64,000 bases of DNA from Adiantum capillus-veneris (GCA_014529385.2 CM043966.1:102993087-103057086), one strand, 5' to 3'; positions 35,098 through 45,972 are shown, numbered from the stretch's first letter. A program made the numbers and translations. The notes: a model not told the origin generated them from the letters alone.

Positions 35098-36234
35098 TCA
35101 TTGTTGTTGTCGTCTTTCTTGGTTGATTTGATGTAGAAACGCATCATATCGCATAGACTCGCTTGCCATTAATGGGCCAAAATTTTTTGACTTGTACATG
35201 AAGAAGCCTGTGTAAAATGCTTCTTCGAAGGTTTGTAGATGGTAGCTTGGCAGAAACATTAGCCGTCTGAAATAGGCATACAATACTGGCTCTGTAGGTG
35301 GTCCACTTAGATCGTATGACAGCTTTGAGATGCTTCTTTCGGTATTCATATACTCTGACGTCCAGCTTTGTGAGAAGACTGTGAGACACGCCAAAAAGGT
35401 TCGAGCTATTTTACATAGCATCTTGCAGGATAGGTCGGGAGAGCCTCCGAATTCTGCGATGGCGCCCTGAAGGGTTTTCACCATGTAAGAACCGGATATT
35501 CTCTCTCCCTCTGCTGGCCCTGGCAATACTGGATAATTTAGCCATGTCGGATTTCTTCTCTGTAGTGCTTTATGTTGGCTGTAGGTGTATGTTCGCGTAG
35601 TTGGGCAAAAAGTTCTGTCATTCCTCAGCTCAGACGGTGCGTTGACTAAGTGGATCAGGTTATTAGGATGATCCAAGAGCCATTGACGCCTCCACTTTGG
35701 CTGGCTCTCTACTATTCTGTTTTGCTGTTCTCGATCCTGTACTTCTCCTTCGAACACTGGCACTTGTGCTTCTTTTTCGAGCTGCCGTTGATGTGTTAGA
35801 GTTTCAAATTTCAGCAGAGCATATGGTAACATAGGGGCATTCCATTCCTTCCGTAGCTCTGCTGCTGTTTTGCCTGATCTGGAGAGCCCTTGTAGAAACT
35901 TCTTTTCTAGTTGCATTGCCTTGTACAATATCATCTTTGATTGTTTTTCCATCTGCTCGGCTAGCCTCTGCTCTTCCAATCTCGTGACTGAATCTTCTTC
36001 TATTTCTTGGTCTTTGGAGCCAGTCTGATCAGTCTGTGTATCTAGGCCCTCCTGTTCATCTGATTCTTCCTTGTACTCCTCTTGACCCCCATATACTTCG
36101 GCGAGTCCAGCCAAATTCGTTGTTGCTTGCTCCAGGTGCACTCGTACCTGTCCTTGGTGTTGCCTTGCAGTTTGTAGACTTGCGATTTGCGCAGCCATTG
36201 TTCTACTATTGATTTGTAGAGCTTGAAATTCCAT
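35098..36234 (-). CDS. 3' accessory ORF of unknown function (378 aa)
   Basis: Same strand as gag-pol, between integrase and the 3' LTR. The N-terminal 140 residues are Gln/Glu-rich and likely coiled coil (QIASLQTARQHQGQVRVHLEQ region). The C-terminal 200 residues look globular (PTWLNYPVLPGPAEGERISGS; FGGSPDLSCKMLCKIARTFL). I see no signal peptide or convincing membrane segment, so it does not look like an env-type protein. It lies in a different frame from the long upstream frame, so the two may once have been one protein of about 1100 residues. I do not recognise it. Confidence 0.6.
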   Translation of the reverse strand: MEFQALQINSRTMAAQIASLQTARQHQGQVRVHLEQATTNLAGLAEVYGGQEEYKEESDEQEGLDTQTDQTGSKDQEIEEDSVTRLEEQRLAEQMEKQSKMILYKAMQLEKKFLQGLSRSGKTAAELRKEWNAPMLPYALLKFETLTHQRQLEKEAQVPVFEGEVQDREQQNRIVESQPKWRRQWLLDHPNNLIHLVNAPSELRNDRTFCPTTRTYTYSQHKALQRRNPTWLNYPVLPGPAEGERISGSYMVKTLQGAIAEFGGSPDLSCKMLCKIARTFLACLTVFSQSWTSEYMNTERSISKLSYDLSGPPTEPVLYAYFRRLMFLPSYHLQTFEEAFYTGFFMYKSKNFGPLMASESMRYDAFLHQINQERRQQQ

Positions 36235-36377
36235 TTATTTTTGATCTGCAGACTCCTCTAACTGTTTTACCCTGATGTGCAAGTTTTCATTTTCTTCCCT
36301 GAGTGATTTGGAAACAATCTTTCCATTTCACTGTCAGGAGCTGGTCCTTGTTGTTGTTCACTTTGTAAGTCGTAAAT

Positions 36378-38501
36378 TTACCTTTGTAGTTGATCCTCTT
36401 CTCTAAGCGCACTTTCTGCTATCATTAAGCGTTGTTTTCTTTCCAACTCCAGCTCCCTCTTCAGTGCAGCCACTTCTTCTTCTGGGTGGACTACCGGTGT
36501 TGTTGGTAACGGCGTTTTTTGCTTCCTTGCTCGTTCGATTTCCCTTGCTTGTATATCTGTTACTGCTCTCAAATCTTTGATTTCAATTTGTAAGTCATCG
36601 ATGATGACTTGCAAACTTTTGACTGTCTCCAGCGCATCTTGCTTTTCTTTTTCCAACTTATTTATGTGTTCATCTCTGTCACTGACATCTTCCAAGAATA
36701 CGTTGATTGTATCTTCACATATGGCATTGAAGTCTTCAGACTCCTGTAAATTGTCTTTGAGGAGATTCACTGTGCTTTTGAGCCCCAAGATTTCAGCATC
36801 TCTGATGCTGATCAGCTTTAGAGTGTCCTCCCTTTGCTCCTGCAGTCTTTGAACTTCTCCATGGGTTTGTTGTAACCTCATTTTGTTGCACCTGTTCTGA
36901 TCAGCTAGCCATTGACTGTGCAGTCTTGTTCGGTTTAGTATTGTCGCCATTGACTGCAAATATTCATCTATAGTAGCTTCCAGCTCAATTTCTTGAGAGG
37001 AGGAAGCTTTATCTTTTGTCTGATCCACCTCCTTTTGCTTGCCTTTATCACTTTGTGATATGGTTCCAGTGTTCTGATCATTCGTTCTTTCTTCTTCTTC
37101 TTCTTCACTGGGAGGTGTATGAACTCTCTCATCACGATGTGAGCTTTCTGAATGCGAAGTAGAGTCAGCAGGTGGGCTAGATTGCCTCTCACTTGCATTT
37201 GGCCTTGGAGATGGCGACGGTGTTTCCTGATCTCGTGAAGTTGGCCTCAACTGATCTCTCAAAGTTTGGAGATCCTCCTCTTCGAGTAGCAATTCTGGTT
37301 CGTCCCTAGCATTTCTTTCTTGGATGTACCTCTCAAACCAATCCAACTCGAAAGCTGGGTTGTTTCTATTCTTCATTCTCAGTGTGTAAGTGCTACTAGA
37401 AGGTTTCCAAGTGGCGCCTACATCGCCTCGTAGAGATCTCTCTAGAGAAAATCCTTCTAGCATCCTTTCCATTTTTGCTATCTTCTGTAACCTGGTGTTG
37501 TTTTTCATTTCCGCTTTCCTCTTCTTTAGTCGGGCATCTTCCTCTTCTGTTCTTATTTCTTCTTCCATCTTTTCTTGTGTACTTCTTGTTACTCTTTCCA
37601 GCCTGCGTCCTCCAATGGTGTTAATAGAGGCAGGTACTTTCCTTTGTGATCTGTTTTCGATATTCTCTCTTAATACCAGCCAGTCGTTCTAATGAGGGGC
37701 AGGTGGAAACTGATCTGCCGCGCCTATGGCCTGGTATATTACTCTGGTAAGGACTTCTCCTCCTGCAATGTAATTTGGTCTGTCCTGCCTTAGCTTTGTC
37801 ATTTCTTCAAACAGATATGACGCGTGATCTATATAGAACTCATGGGTCATTCCCATAGCCCATGTCAGTGTGGTTGAGATGCTCCCGTGTGGTGTAGTGT
37901 ATCTTGGCGGTCGTTTGCTGTAGCTCAACAAACACTGACTGTAGATCTGTGTCAGTTCTCTTACTTCCGGGTTTGCTATGAGTTCGAAAGAAGGTAGTTT
38001 AGACTTTTGCAAGTAGACTGTGAGGTTTTTCCTTCTTTCTCTCATGTTTGCTCCTTGATCTGACAATTTCAATGCCTCTTTGATGATCTCTTTGGTGATC
38101 TGGATCTCCATCACTTCATTATCCATGCCTGTCACTCTGCAAGTTCCATCTTCTTAGATAGTCTCAATTAGGTGTTGTACCCTCTTGAAATCTATCCCTA
38201 CTGGTGGTAGTGATACAAAGTTCCACAAGCCAACTTTTTTGAGCCATGACCTTTGCGGTGATCTTTTCAAGTAATTCTCTGCCTCCTTGGGGATCATCAC
38301 TGTATCCACTAAGTTTCTTTTGTCATCCACATATGAACCTTGATAGATCTGAAAGGCTGCTGCCTGTTGCACATCTGCAGGTATCCAGGTGGCTGCTGGC
38401 TTTAGGGAATTGGGTAGAAGTGCATAGGGTACTGCACCTTCCGTTGCCAGGTTCTTGCCTTTTCTTTTTCCCGGAGAAGCATCCATGGATCCTGTATTCA
38501 C
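36378..38501 (-). pseudogene. 3' accessory frame of unknown function, two stops
   Basis: One frame of about 708 codons from 38501 (MNTGSMDASPGKRKGKN) interrupted by TAA at 38154-38156 and TAG at 37689-37691. The first 250 residues look globular (KRSPQRSWLKKVGLWNFVS; GMTHEFYIDHASYLFEEMTK). The remainder (37568-36378) is a strongly charged coiled coil (KLEKEKQDALETVKSLQVII). Retroelement ORFs 3' of integrase are known in some plant Ty3 lineages, but I cannot match this one. It is followed in another frame by the ORF at 36234. Confidence 0.55.
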
Positions 38502-38783
38502 AATTAACAGTTAATGCACAAACATAGTACTACTCTTCTAAATTGATTACCACTTAATCATGCATCTAGATGAGCCTTCTTAGTCCCCAGATTAGTTAAG
38601 GTAAAATGTTAGTAGATAGACAAGTTCTTCCATTGTGCGACTTTGACGGCTTCAAATTAGTGTTGTTGGTGAAGGTGGACAAGTCTAAATGCCTTGAAAT
38701 TTTGTGTGGTGTATGTTCACAAGGCATGTAAGGTCACTCTATAAGCCCAAGCTCAAAATCTGTTCATTTGCAACTTTTTCTCT

Positions 38784-39526
38784 GTCTATCGCGATAGACT
38801 AGACTTTTTTTTTTTTCAGGGACCTATTTTGCAGTTGTGCCATCACCAATTGGTTTCCCATACCTTGCACATGATCTGATCCCATTTTCACCTCAAATGA
38901 ATGTCAAGTGACCCCTTTTCGGATCAACTCCCATTTTTCCAGATTCCTTCCATGGAGATGTTGGTCTATCTCCTTCATTTTGTGTTGTTTTGGGCTCAAA
39001 CTTAGTGGGTGGTCCTCTTGCATCATGTTGAAGACAACTGTTAATTCAAAATTTTGATCAGATGGTCCAGTATCCCTCTGCTTAGTCTATTGCGATAGAC
39101 TGGTACTTAGTGTCAATTTGTCATTTTTTGGCTCTGTGATCATCTGTCTGCCTTCTCCCAGTTGATGTAAGGTTTCTTGACCCCTCACATGTGAATTTTA
39201 CTTGTCTGCCCTTGAGATTTCCTGTTCTGACTCTGAGTTGTCAACATGTCTTTCTCAGCTTGCCATATGAGTCCATCCTGTCACCAAATTTGGTGTACTG
39301 CCTTCTTGTGCTTCCCCAAGTCTATTTTGTTAAAATTTTGAAAAGTCTTTCCCCCTATTATTGGTGTAGCAAGTCTATCGCGATAGACTAGGTTATTTGA
39401 CCAAAAAAGATCCCTCTTGCACTTTGATTTGATAATGGTGGTTAATATTCCTTGTTAGCACCCCTCATGAAGCCAAAGTCAAAATTTCACTTGTCTAATT
39501 GTAAATTCAAGTCTATCGCAATAGAC
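38784..39526. repeat. Palindromic repeat cluster between integrase and 3' ORFs
   Basis: The 16-bp palindrome GTCTATCGCGATAGAC occurs at 38784 (perfect), 39085 (one change), 39373 (perfect) and 39511 (one change). Spacings are 301, 288 and 138 bp. Flanks are weakly alike, including CTAAATGCCTTGAA near 38687, shared with 51568. This suggests decayed tandem units of about 300 bp. Confidence 0.85.
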
Positions 39527-41137
39527 TAGTAATTGGTGAGTTTTACCTTTTTTTTTTTTGATGTTAGTTGACCACAATGGTGTTAATAGGCCCTCCTAGA
39601 CACACACATCAAGTTTTAATCAATTTAGAAGAGTGTACTCCCTGTTTGCAACACTTAGCTGGTCCTGGAGTCGAAGTAGACCACTTAGGTGATGGTCGCC
39701 GTTTCTTTTGGTCATTGTATGATTCCGACTGTCTTTTATTTCCTTTTGACCTTCCATCCAAGCAGTCAGTTGTTGTTTTGGTGTTTACAACACCAAGAAC
39801 GACCATTTGGACATCTTTCTAGCATGTTGCCGGCATTTGCCCTAGTGGAAGAGCTTTTTTCCTGAGTCGATTTATCCATCTTGTAGTTGATCTCTTTTGG
39901 ATGTACCTTGTTACATTTGGTGTCATTTTGTCGCTTGGTCGGTCCGTTAGAGTATCGTGACGCTTTGTGCGGTTTTCGTCAGATAGGGACTTTAGGCTCC
40001 GTTTTGATGAACTTTTTCATGGTCTAACCCTTCAGTCGGTTTGTCGAGGTTATTGGCTTGCTGTCTATGAATTTTGGCTCATTTCCGATCACCTTGGTTT
40101 AGTTGCCCTTTTGCAGGTCCTGTGAAATTAGGGTTTTCTGAGCGGCTTCCTTCGCGCTTTCCGAGGTCATAGGCTCGATCCCTAAGCTATAGGCATTGTG
40201 CCTTTCATTTTGGTTCCATTTGGTGGCCCCTAGGTCTCCCTAACAACCGGTCTATCGTATGTGTGCACAGGTTGTGATTGTGATGCCGGCGAGGTTTTGC
40301 GACTAACTGAAGTAAACTTAGAATCAGTGTTGACGAGCATACCTCTCATATCTGATGTCGATCTGGTGACCGTGCGCGATGGATGAGCTTCTGGAAGTCT
40401 CAACTGCTATAGGGAGCTCTCTCTCTCTCACTATGGAAAATGACTCAAATGAGGGATTTCTAGCCTAGCCTCTCTATATGTAATCGAGACTCCGACACCA
40501 AATTTTCCCATCTTTTACCTGTGGCCATAACTTTTTGTGAGATGCGGTTTAGGCTCACAAATTTCCTGATTTGGACTTCGGTTGCTCCAGTTTTACCATT
40601 TTTGTAGATTTCTCGTGTTGGAGGTCCCTTCATGACAGTGGTCATTTTGCCCTGTCACCTTTGCAATCCCTATTTTTTATGTGTCTTCTTTACCTTGCTC
40701 CGATCAGGCGTCTCTTCTTCTGTGTTTCCATCTGGATTACGGAATTTTTTCTATAATTTTTGCTAGAAAATGGCTAAAATAAAGCAAATAAATCCCAAAA
40801 TAACCCAAAAATAGCAATTCTAACCTAGAAAAATACCAATGAAAGGCAAAACACTTTGTAGCTCCCTTTTCTCTCGTCTATGTACATTCTCGCTCATTAT
40901 CGTCAACCTTGGTCTTTTTTTTTTTGCTGTTTTTAGACAGTTTTTTGCCAGATTTGACTCTCTTTATAGTCTATACACATCCCTAGGGGCTCATGAATGA
41001 TGATTTGGTCCCCAATTCTAATTAATTACGAGGGCATATTCTTTTTACAAAATCACACAATAAAACGCAAAAATGGTTGAAAAATTGCTCACAAACATTG
41101 CCCTCTAATATATGATATGAGTCCGCATTTGGAATGC
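39527..41137 (-). other. Noncoding internal spacer of the giant element
   Basis: T-rich, no coding frame supported. Lies between the internal polypurine tract and the palindromic repeats. Confidence 0.6.
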
Positions 41138-41151
41138 CTCCCCCCCTCCTA
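41138..41151 (-). other. Internal (central) polypurine tract copy
   Basis: Identical over 14 bp (CTCCCCCCCTCCTA on the plus strand) to the tract beside the 3' LTR. Lies shortly after the end of the pol-side reading frames. Confidence 0.6.
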
Positions 41152-41754
41152 GTTGGAGTCCTCCCGGACGACAGGGTATCGTCAAGGGTATGTGTTGTGC
41201 ATGGGTTTGAACTCGTGCTAATGCAGGCCTTGTAATATAGCCCTATATGCATGTACGGTCAATGCATGTAGAAAGAATTTATGCAGTGCAAGAGGAAGGT
41301 ATAAGCGATACACTTATTGGCATTTGTCGTTGAGGCTTCCAGTGGTAGCTTGAGTTGGCTGGCAGATTTTCTTTGCAAGGAGTAGTTGTAAATCTGCCGC
41401 TCTTTGTTTGATTGTTTTCCACTGGTTTTGAATTGGCGTATGTGGTTCCTTTGAAGTCGATATTGTCGTATCTGGTGGAACATTCTTTCTTTTTGGTTCG
41501 ATGACTTGGGTCTTATAGATCCTTGTAGTTTTTGTTGTTGATTGTGTTTGTTTCTTCGTGCTGTTTGCATGATGTGGCTTGACCTTGACAGTTGTAGATA
41601 ACTGCTTGATTGTCATCTTTGGCCTCCCTTCTTGTGTTGTTGGCCCGTTTTGAATTGGCAACTTTGGCCGCCATACCAATATAGTCCGTTGCGTATTCGA
41701 CAGATTGACTATGGTTCTTTGAAGTTTTGCTGGCTTTCAGTGTTTTGTCTGTTC

Positions 41755-42891
41755 TTATGACTCCTTTTTTATAGGAATTAGGCTGTCGTGCCTTATCCAA
41801 ACTTTGTATTTCCTCTTTTGATGTAATTGTGCCTCGGTCAGCTCTGTACATCGTACCCAAACTTGCCTGGTTCCCTGCATGGTTGTTGATTTTTGATAAG
41901 ACGTTGTTGGACTTGTAAACTTTGTTTGTTGTTGGGCAGATCTTTGCGTTTGTATTGACTTTTGTTTCCTCCTTGACATGAATTGGTTATATGATAAGAA
42001 GGGTTCTGAAAATTTTTCATTTATGAACAGTGCTTCATTAGTATCCAAATCAATGAATACCCTGTAAGCTTTCATCGATGACACTGTTAAGATACACGGC
42101 GTTGCTGATCTACTTGGTGGCAGTACATGGAATTTGGTAGTATACGGGTGTGCCTGCACTGTGATTGGTATTATAATAGACCACAACGTGGTCACCTCAT
42201 CTCCCGATGCTACTTTCAACCGGTGTGTCTCTAGGATCGTCTTTATTGGTCCAAGTTTCTGAAAGAGCTCAAAGATGATGACACTCATTTTTGCTCCAGT
42301 GTCAAGCAATGCATAGATTTCAACTTGTTTTGTGCCTGCATAAGCTTTTATGTAAGGACTACACCAAGTATCTTCCAAGTCGTCAATGATGCTATCGTCC
42401 TGAACCCTAAGGTCTGTCATGGTCTTTTCTAATTCGTCGCTTTGTATATCCACTTCGATTGGTTGGGATGTTGAAAGAGGATATTCGTCAGTCATCATTG
42501 GGGTGACTATGTTTATTGTCCTGAGAAATTGCTTTCGTTTAGCAATCCGTTCCTTTGCTTCTTGTTGTGCCTGGTCCTGAATTCTTTGTTGTTCCTGTCT
42601 ATAAGTTTTTCCATAATGCAGTTGAAACAACATTTCCGGTGTTAAAGGTAGATGATATTTTTTTAAATGACACTCACTAATCCAGTTCGGCATTTCTTTT
42701 CCATCTAGTGTCGATAGTTTTACTGCTCCACTGGACGATATTTCTTGGATCAAATAAGGCCCCAGTCCCCTTTTCTTTAGCTTTTTGGCATGCTGTTTAA
42801 GGGTGTATACCAAGACATAGTCGCCCGTTTTAAAGTCCTTGTTCTTGACATGTTTGTCAAAAAACTCTTTCTGTTGTCTTTTTTTTTGCAT
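41755..42891 (-). CDS. Integrase C-terminal domain plus second retropepsin-like domain
   Basis: 378-aa frame continuing the integrase after a frame change in a nine-A run (42879-42887). Residues 10-80 form the GPY/F-type C-terminal domain (RGLGPYLIQE, then WISECHLKKYH). Residues 85-185 are a charged linker. Residues 188-285 look like a retropepsin: VEIYALLDTGAKMSV with the catalytic DTG at 197-199, then HVLPPSRSATPCILTVSSM in place of the usual ILG region. The element already has a protease before RT, so this is an extra domain. The same frame, after stops near 41755, continues as a basic Lys/Thr/Gln-rich tail to about 41314. Confidence 0.7.
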   Translation of the reverse strand: MQKKRQQKEFFDKHVKNKDFKTGDYVLVYTLKQHAKKLKKRGLGPYLIQEISSSGAVKLSTLDGKEMPNWISECHLKKYHLPLTPEMLFQLHYGKTYRQEQQRIQDQAQQEAKERIAKRKQFLRTINIVTPMMTDEYPLSTSQPIEVDIQSDELEKTMTDLRVQDDSIIDDLEDTWCSPYIKAYAGTKQVEIYALLDTGAKMSVIIFELFQKLGPIKTILETHRLKVASGDEVTTLWSIIIPITVQAHPYTTKFHVLPPSRSATPCILTVSSMKAYRVFIDLDTNEALFINEKFSEPFLSYNQFMSRRKQKSIQTQRSAQQQTKFTSPTTSYQKSTTMQGTRQVWVRCTELTEAQLHQKRKYKVWIRHDSLIPIKKES

Positions 42892-44269
42892 ATATGGCCG
42901 CTACAGCATTGAGTCGTAACTCATCTAATTTTTCAAGGTCCTCTAACTGTTCTGAAAGTTCATGCCTCATCCATTCCAATTGTGTGGCTACCCTTAGTGT
43001 GGGGATCAAAAAGTCAATAGGCAATATTACATTTAACCCATATACCATATTAAATGGTGTAGCATTGAGTGTTGTTTTATATGCAACTCGATAAGCCCAC
43101 AATGCCGAATAGAGCATCTGATCCCAATCTGTTCTTGTTTCACTAATTAGTTTCGTAAGAACTGTGCACAATATTTTGTTGGTCGCTTCCGCTTGGCCAT
43201 TGACTTGTGGATGATAGGGTGCAGATTTGCGATGAATTACCATAAACTCATTTAAGAGATGTTGGATAACTTCATTTACAAAGTGTGTCCCTCTATCACT
43301 CACCAGCTCGATTGGAAGGCCATAACATGTAAACACATATTCATATAAGAATTGTGCCGTGGTTCTAGCGTCTGCTTTCGTTGTGGCTTTTGATTCCACC
43401 CATTTGGTGATGTAATCCGTGGCCACTATGATATATTGTGCTTGTGAACGATACGCTGGTGGAGTGATAGGACCAACAAAGTCCAATCCCCATTTAGCGA
43501 ATGCTCGAGCACTCATCATTGGTCTTAAAGGCATTTCGTCTCTTTTAACTGGTACCTTAGTGCGTTGACATTCATCACACCTTTTCACGAATTCTGCTGC
43601 ATCTTGAATCATGGTCGGCCACCATGTACGTGCAACCATAATGATTTTTACGGTTCTCTTTGCTGAAAAATGACCTCCTGCTATGCCTGCATGAGCTTGT
43701 TCCAATAATTGAAAGTAGTCATTTTCATGAGGAACTAACCTCAGCTGGTCATCAGTTCCTCTTTTATACAATTGGTCACTAATGAGGGTATACCTATTCG
43801 CTTCGATTTGTAAAGCCTTTTGTCTGGCTTTAGACCAATCTCCTGGCAGCTCCTTATTAGTCAAATATTCCACAATAGCATGACTCCATGCGGGTGCTAC
43901 TGTCACTTGGTATAATGTGGCATAATCCACAGTGGTATTGGATGTGCAAAAGTCGCATTTCTTGATGTAATTAGCTACATCGCCTGCCATTCCTGGCCAA
44001 TACACTCCAAGTCTTCTTAATTGTTCATACATCATTTGATTTCCTCTATGGAATCCCCTTGTTTGTATATGGGCCTCCTCTAGATACGCTTCGTACTCCT
44101 CTGGGCCTATACACAACCTTAGAATCCCATCGTTTCCATGATGGTACATTCTTCCCGCAAGCATTGTGTAATTTCGTGCTTGTCTAATGTCTTCCACCGT
44201 GTGTTTGTCGTCAAGATTCATTCCATATGTCAGCAACGGAATAATTTGCTCGGACCATTTTGGTACCAT
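42857..44269 (-). CDS. Integrase with two zinc-binding modules and DDE core
   Basis: 470-aa frame. Two H2C2 modules follow each other: residues 31-108 (ARNYTMLAGRMY, EEAH, GFHRG, CDFC) and 157-234 (ANRYTLISDQLY, EQAH, GGHFS, CDEC). The catalytic core has Asp263 (WGLDFVGPI), Asp325 (LVSDRGTHF) and Glu361 (GQAEATNK), the D,D-35-E spacing of retroviral integrases. Integrase joins the cDNA to host DNA. The frame runs out at 42857 where the C-terminal domain continues in the overlapping frame. It is separated from RNase H by a one-base frame change at an A5 run near 44325. Confidence 0.88.
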   Translation of the reverse strand: MVPKWSEQIIPLLTYGMNLDDKHTVEDIRQARNYTMLAGRMYHHGNDGILRLCIGPEEYEAYLEEAHIQTRGFHRGNQMMYEQLRRLGVYWPGMAGDVANYIKKCDFCTSNTTVDYATLYQVTVAPAWSHAIVEYLTNKELPGDWSKARQKALQIEANRYTLISDQLYKRGTDDQLRLVPHENDYFQLLEQAHAGIAGGHFSAKRTVKIIMVARTWWPTMIQDAAEFVKRCDECQRTKVPVKRDEMPLRPMMSARAFAKWGLDFVGPITPPAYRSQAQYIIVATDYITKWVESKATTKADARTTAQFLYEYVFTCYGLPIELVSDRGTHFVNEVIQHLLNEFMVIHRKSAPYHPQVNGQAEATNKILCTVLTKLISETRTDWDQMLYSALWAYRVAYKTTLNATPFNMVYGLNVILPIDFLIPTLRVATQLEWMRHELSEQLEDLEKLDELRLNAVAAIYAKKKTTERVF

Positions 44270-44307
44270 CTCTAAATTAAACAGGTATGTGTCTGGGAGA
44301 TCATCAT

Positions 44308-45972
44308 CTACCCCGGTGCTTTTTCCCCATGTAGTAATCGAGAAAGGTGGTCTGCTCTTTGATGAGTTTTTCCTTTCTTAACTACTACCGTAAAATCAAA
44401 CTCAAGCAACACAATTAACCATCTTACAATTCGTCCCGTGTTACAAGGTTTGTTTACTAAGTACAAGAGTGCCTGATGATCCACAAAGAATGTGAATTTG
44501 TTCGCGAGTAAGTAATGAAGAAATTTCTTTACCGCATATATCATACCCAATCCTTCTCTTTCAGTGGTAGTATAATTCTTTTCTGCACTGTTGAGTTGTC
44601 TACTAGCATAACTGATTGGAAAATCCATCTTACCCTCATCGGGTTGTGCTAATATATAGCCTATTGCAAATGTCGAAGCAGCTACATGTACATGGAAGAT
44701 TTTTGACCAATCTGGTGCTTTTAGAATTGGTGCAGATACCAGTGCATCTTTTAGTTTCTGGAATGACTCCTCACATTCATTTGTCCAAATGAAGAGCGTG
44801 ATTAGACTATACAAGGGTTTTGCTATTACAGCGTACATGTAGATAAAACGTCGGTAGTATCCACAATGTCCCATAAATGATTGTGCCTCTCGTATAGTGT
44901 TTGGTCTTGGCAATTCTATGATCACCTTTACCTTGTCTTCATCAGTGGTAATTCCATTAGCCGACACTATGTGGCCTAATATTTTACCTTGTCGTACCAT
45001 GAATACACATTTTTCTGGGTTGAGGCAAATCCTATACGTTCTGCATTTCTCGAATACCTTTCTAAGATGATCTATATGGTCTTCTCTCAATAGAGAATAG
45101 ACACACAAGTCGTCCATGTAAATATCCAAGAATTTTTGCAAGTATTCTTTAAAAGCGTGTGTCATTAATCTCTGAAATGTGGCTGGAGCATTGGTCAAGC
45201 CAAATGGCATTACCCTAAACGTATATATGCCCCATTCTGTTGCAAATGTTGTTTTGTATTGATCTTCTAGTTTGACCCCTAATTGGTTATAACCAGAGAA
45301 TCCGTCCATAAATCTATAGGCTTGCTTGCCTGCTACTCGTTCCAGGACGTGTTCAGTGATAGGAAGAGGGTAGTTGTCCCTTATTGTTGCTGCGTTTACC
45401 TTCTTGAGATTCACACACACTCGTAATTTCCCGTTTTTCTTTGGTACCACCACTATCGGGGACACCCAATCCGTGTGTTCTATCTCATAAATAAATTCAG
45501 CCTCCATAAGTTTGTCTATCTCCTCTTTTATCCTTTTGACGAATGTCTCATTATACGTGTATGGACATTGTTTGCTTGGCTTTGCATCAGACTTCAGAGT
45601 GATTGAATGCTCACAAATGTTAGGATCCACTCCCTTCAAATCTTTGTACGACCATGCAAATACATCTCGAAATTCCTTAAGTGTTTTGATTAGTAAGTCC
45701 TCTTCTTCTCGACCTAGATATGTGGCAATGTAAGCAGGTCGAGGATTTTCTCTTGGCTCTGCTAAGTCTATTTTCTTGGCGTTCTCTGGCCCATCGTAGG
45801 ACTCGTTTGATTTAGGCTCCCTCATTGGTTGCTGAACCACCAATCTTCTTTCCTGAATGGTGTACTTACAATAGTGAGGAGGCACATCTATCTTTTTACT
45901 CCCATCAGTAGCGTTCGTTCCATCGCTACTTTCCATTTCAATTGTCCATACATTTTTAATTTTTTGTTTCAA
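44308..45972 (-). CDS. Reverse transcriptase and RNase H
   Basis: 554-aa frame. RT spans about residues 145-325: WVSPIVVVPKKNGKLRVCVN, FMDGFSGYNQ (Asp223), MPFGLTNAPATFQRLM and the active-site YMDD at 285-288. RNase H of the Ty3 type follows (HVAASTFAIGYILAQ, YTTTEREGLGMIYAVKKF, FFVDHQALLYL, ADHLSRL). Copies the RNA genome into DNA and degrades the template. Catalytic residues are present. In-frame sequence continues upstream of 45972 across one TAG near 45990 to a nine-A run at 46050-46058, where the protease frame ends. Confidence 0.92.
   Translation of the reverse strand: MKQKIKNVWTIEMESSDGTNATDGSKKIDVPPHYCKYTIQERRLVVQQPMREPKSNESYDGPENAKKIDLAEPRENPRPAYIATYLGREEEDLLIKTLKEFRDVFAWSYKDLKGVDPNICEHSITLKSDAKPSKQCPYTYNETFVKRIKEEIDKLMEAEFIYEIEHTDWVSPIVVVPKKNGKLRVCVNLKKVNAATIRDNYPLPITEHVLERVAGKQAYRFMDGFSGYNQLGVKLEDQYKTTFATEWGIYTFRVMPFGLTNAPATFQRLMTHAFKEYLQKFLDIYMDDLCVYSLLREDHIDHLRKVFEKCRTYRICLNPEKCVFMVRQGKILGHIVSANGITTDEDKVKVIIELPRPNTIREAQSFMGHCGYYRRFIYMYAVIAKPLYSLITLFIWTNECEESFQKLKDALVSAPILKAPDWSKIFHVHVAASTFAIGYILAQPDEGKMDFPISYASRQLNSAEKNYTTTEREGLGMIYAVKKFLHYLLANKFTFFVDHQALLYLVNKPCNTGRIVRWLIVLLEFDFTVVVKKGKTHQRADHLSRLLHGEKAPG

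Noticed and set aside
35098-38501. Envelope-like protein
   Set aside because: No signal peptide or membrane anchor seen; long coiled coil and soluble character instead.
38784-39526. CRISPR-like array
   Set aside because: Spaced palindromes occur, but this is plant retroelement DNA with 300-bp spacing and no cas genes.
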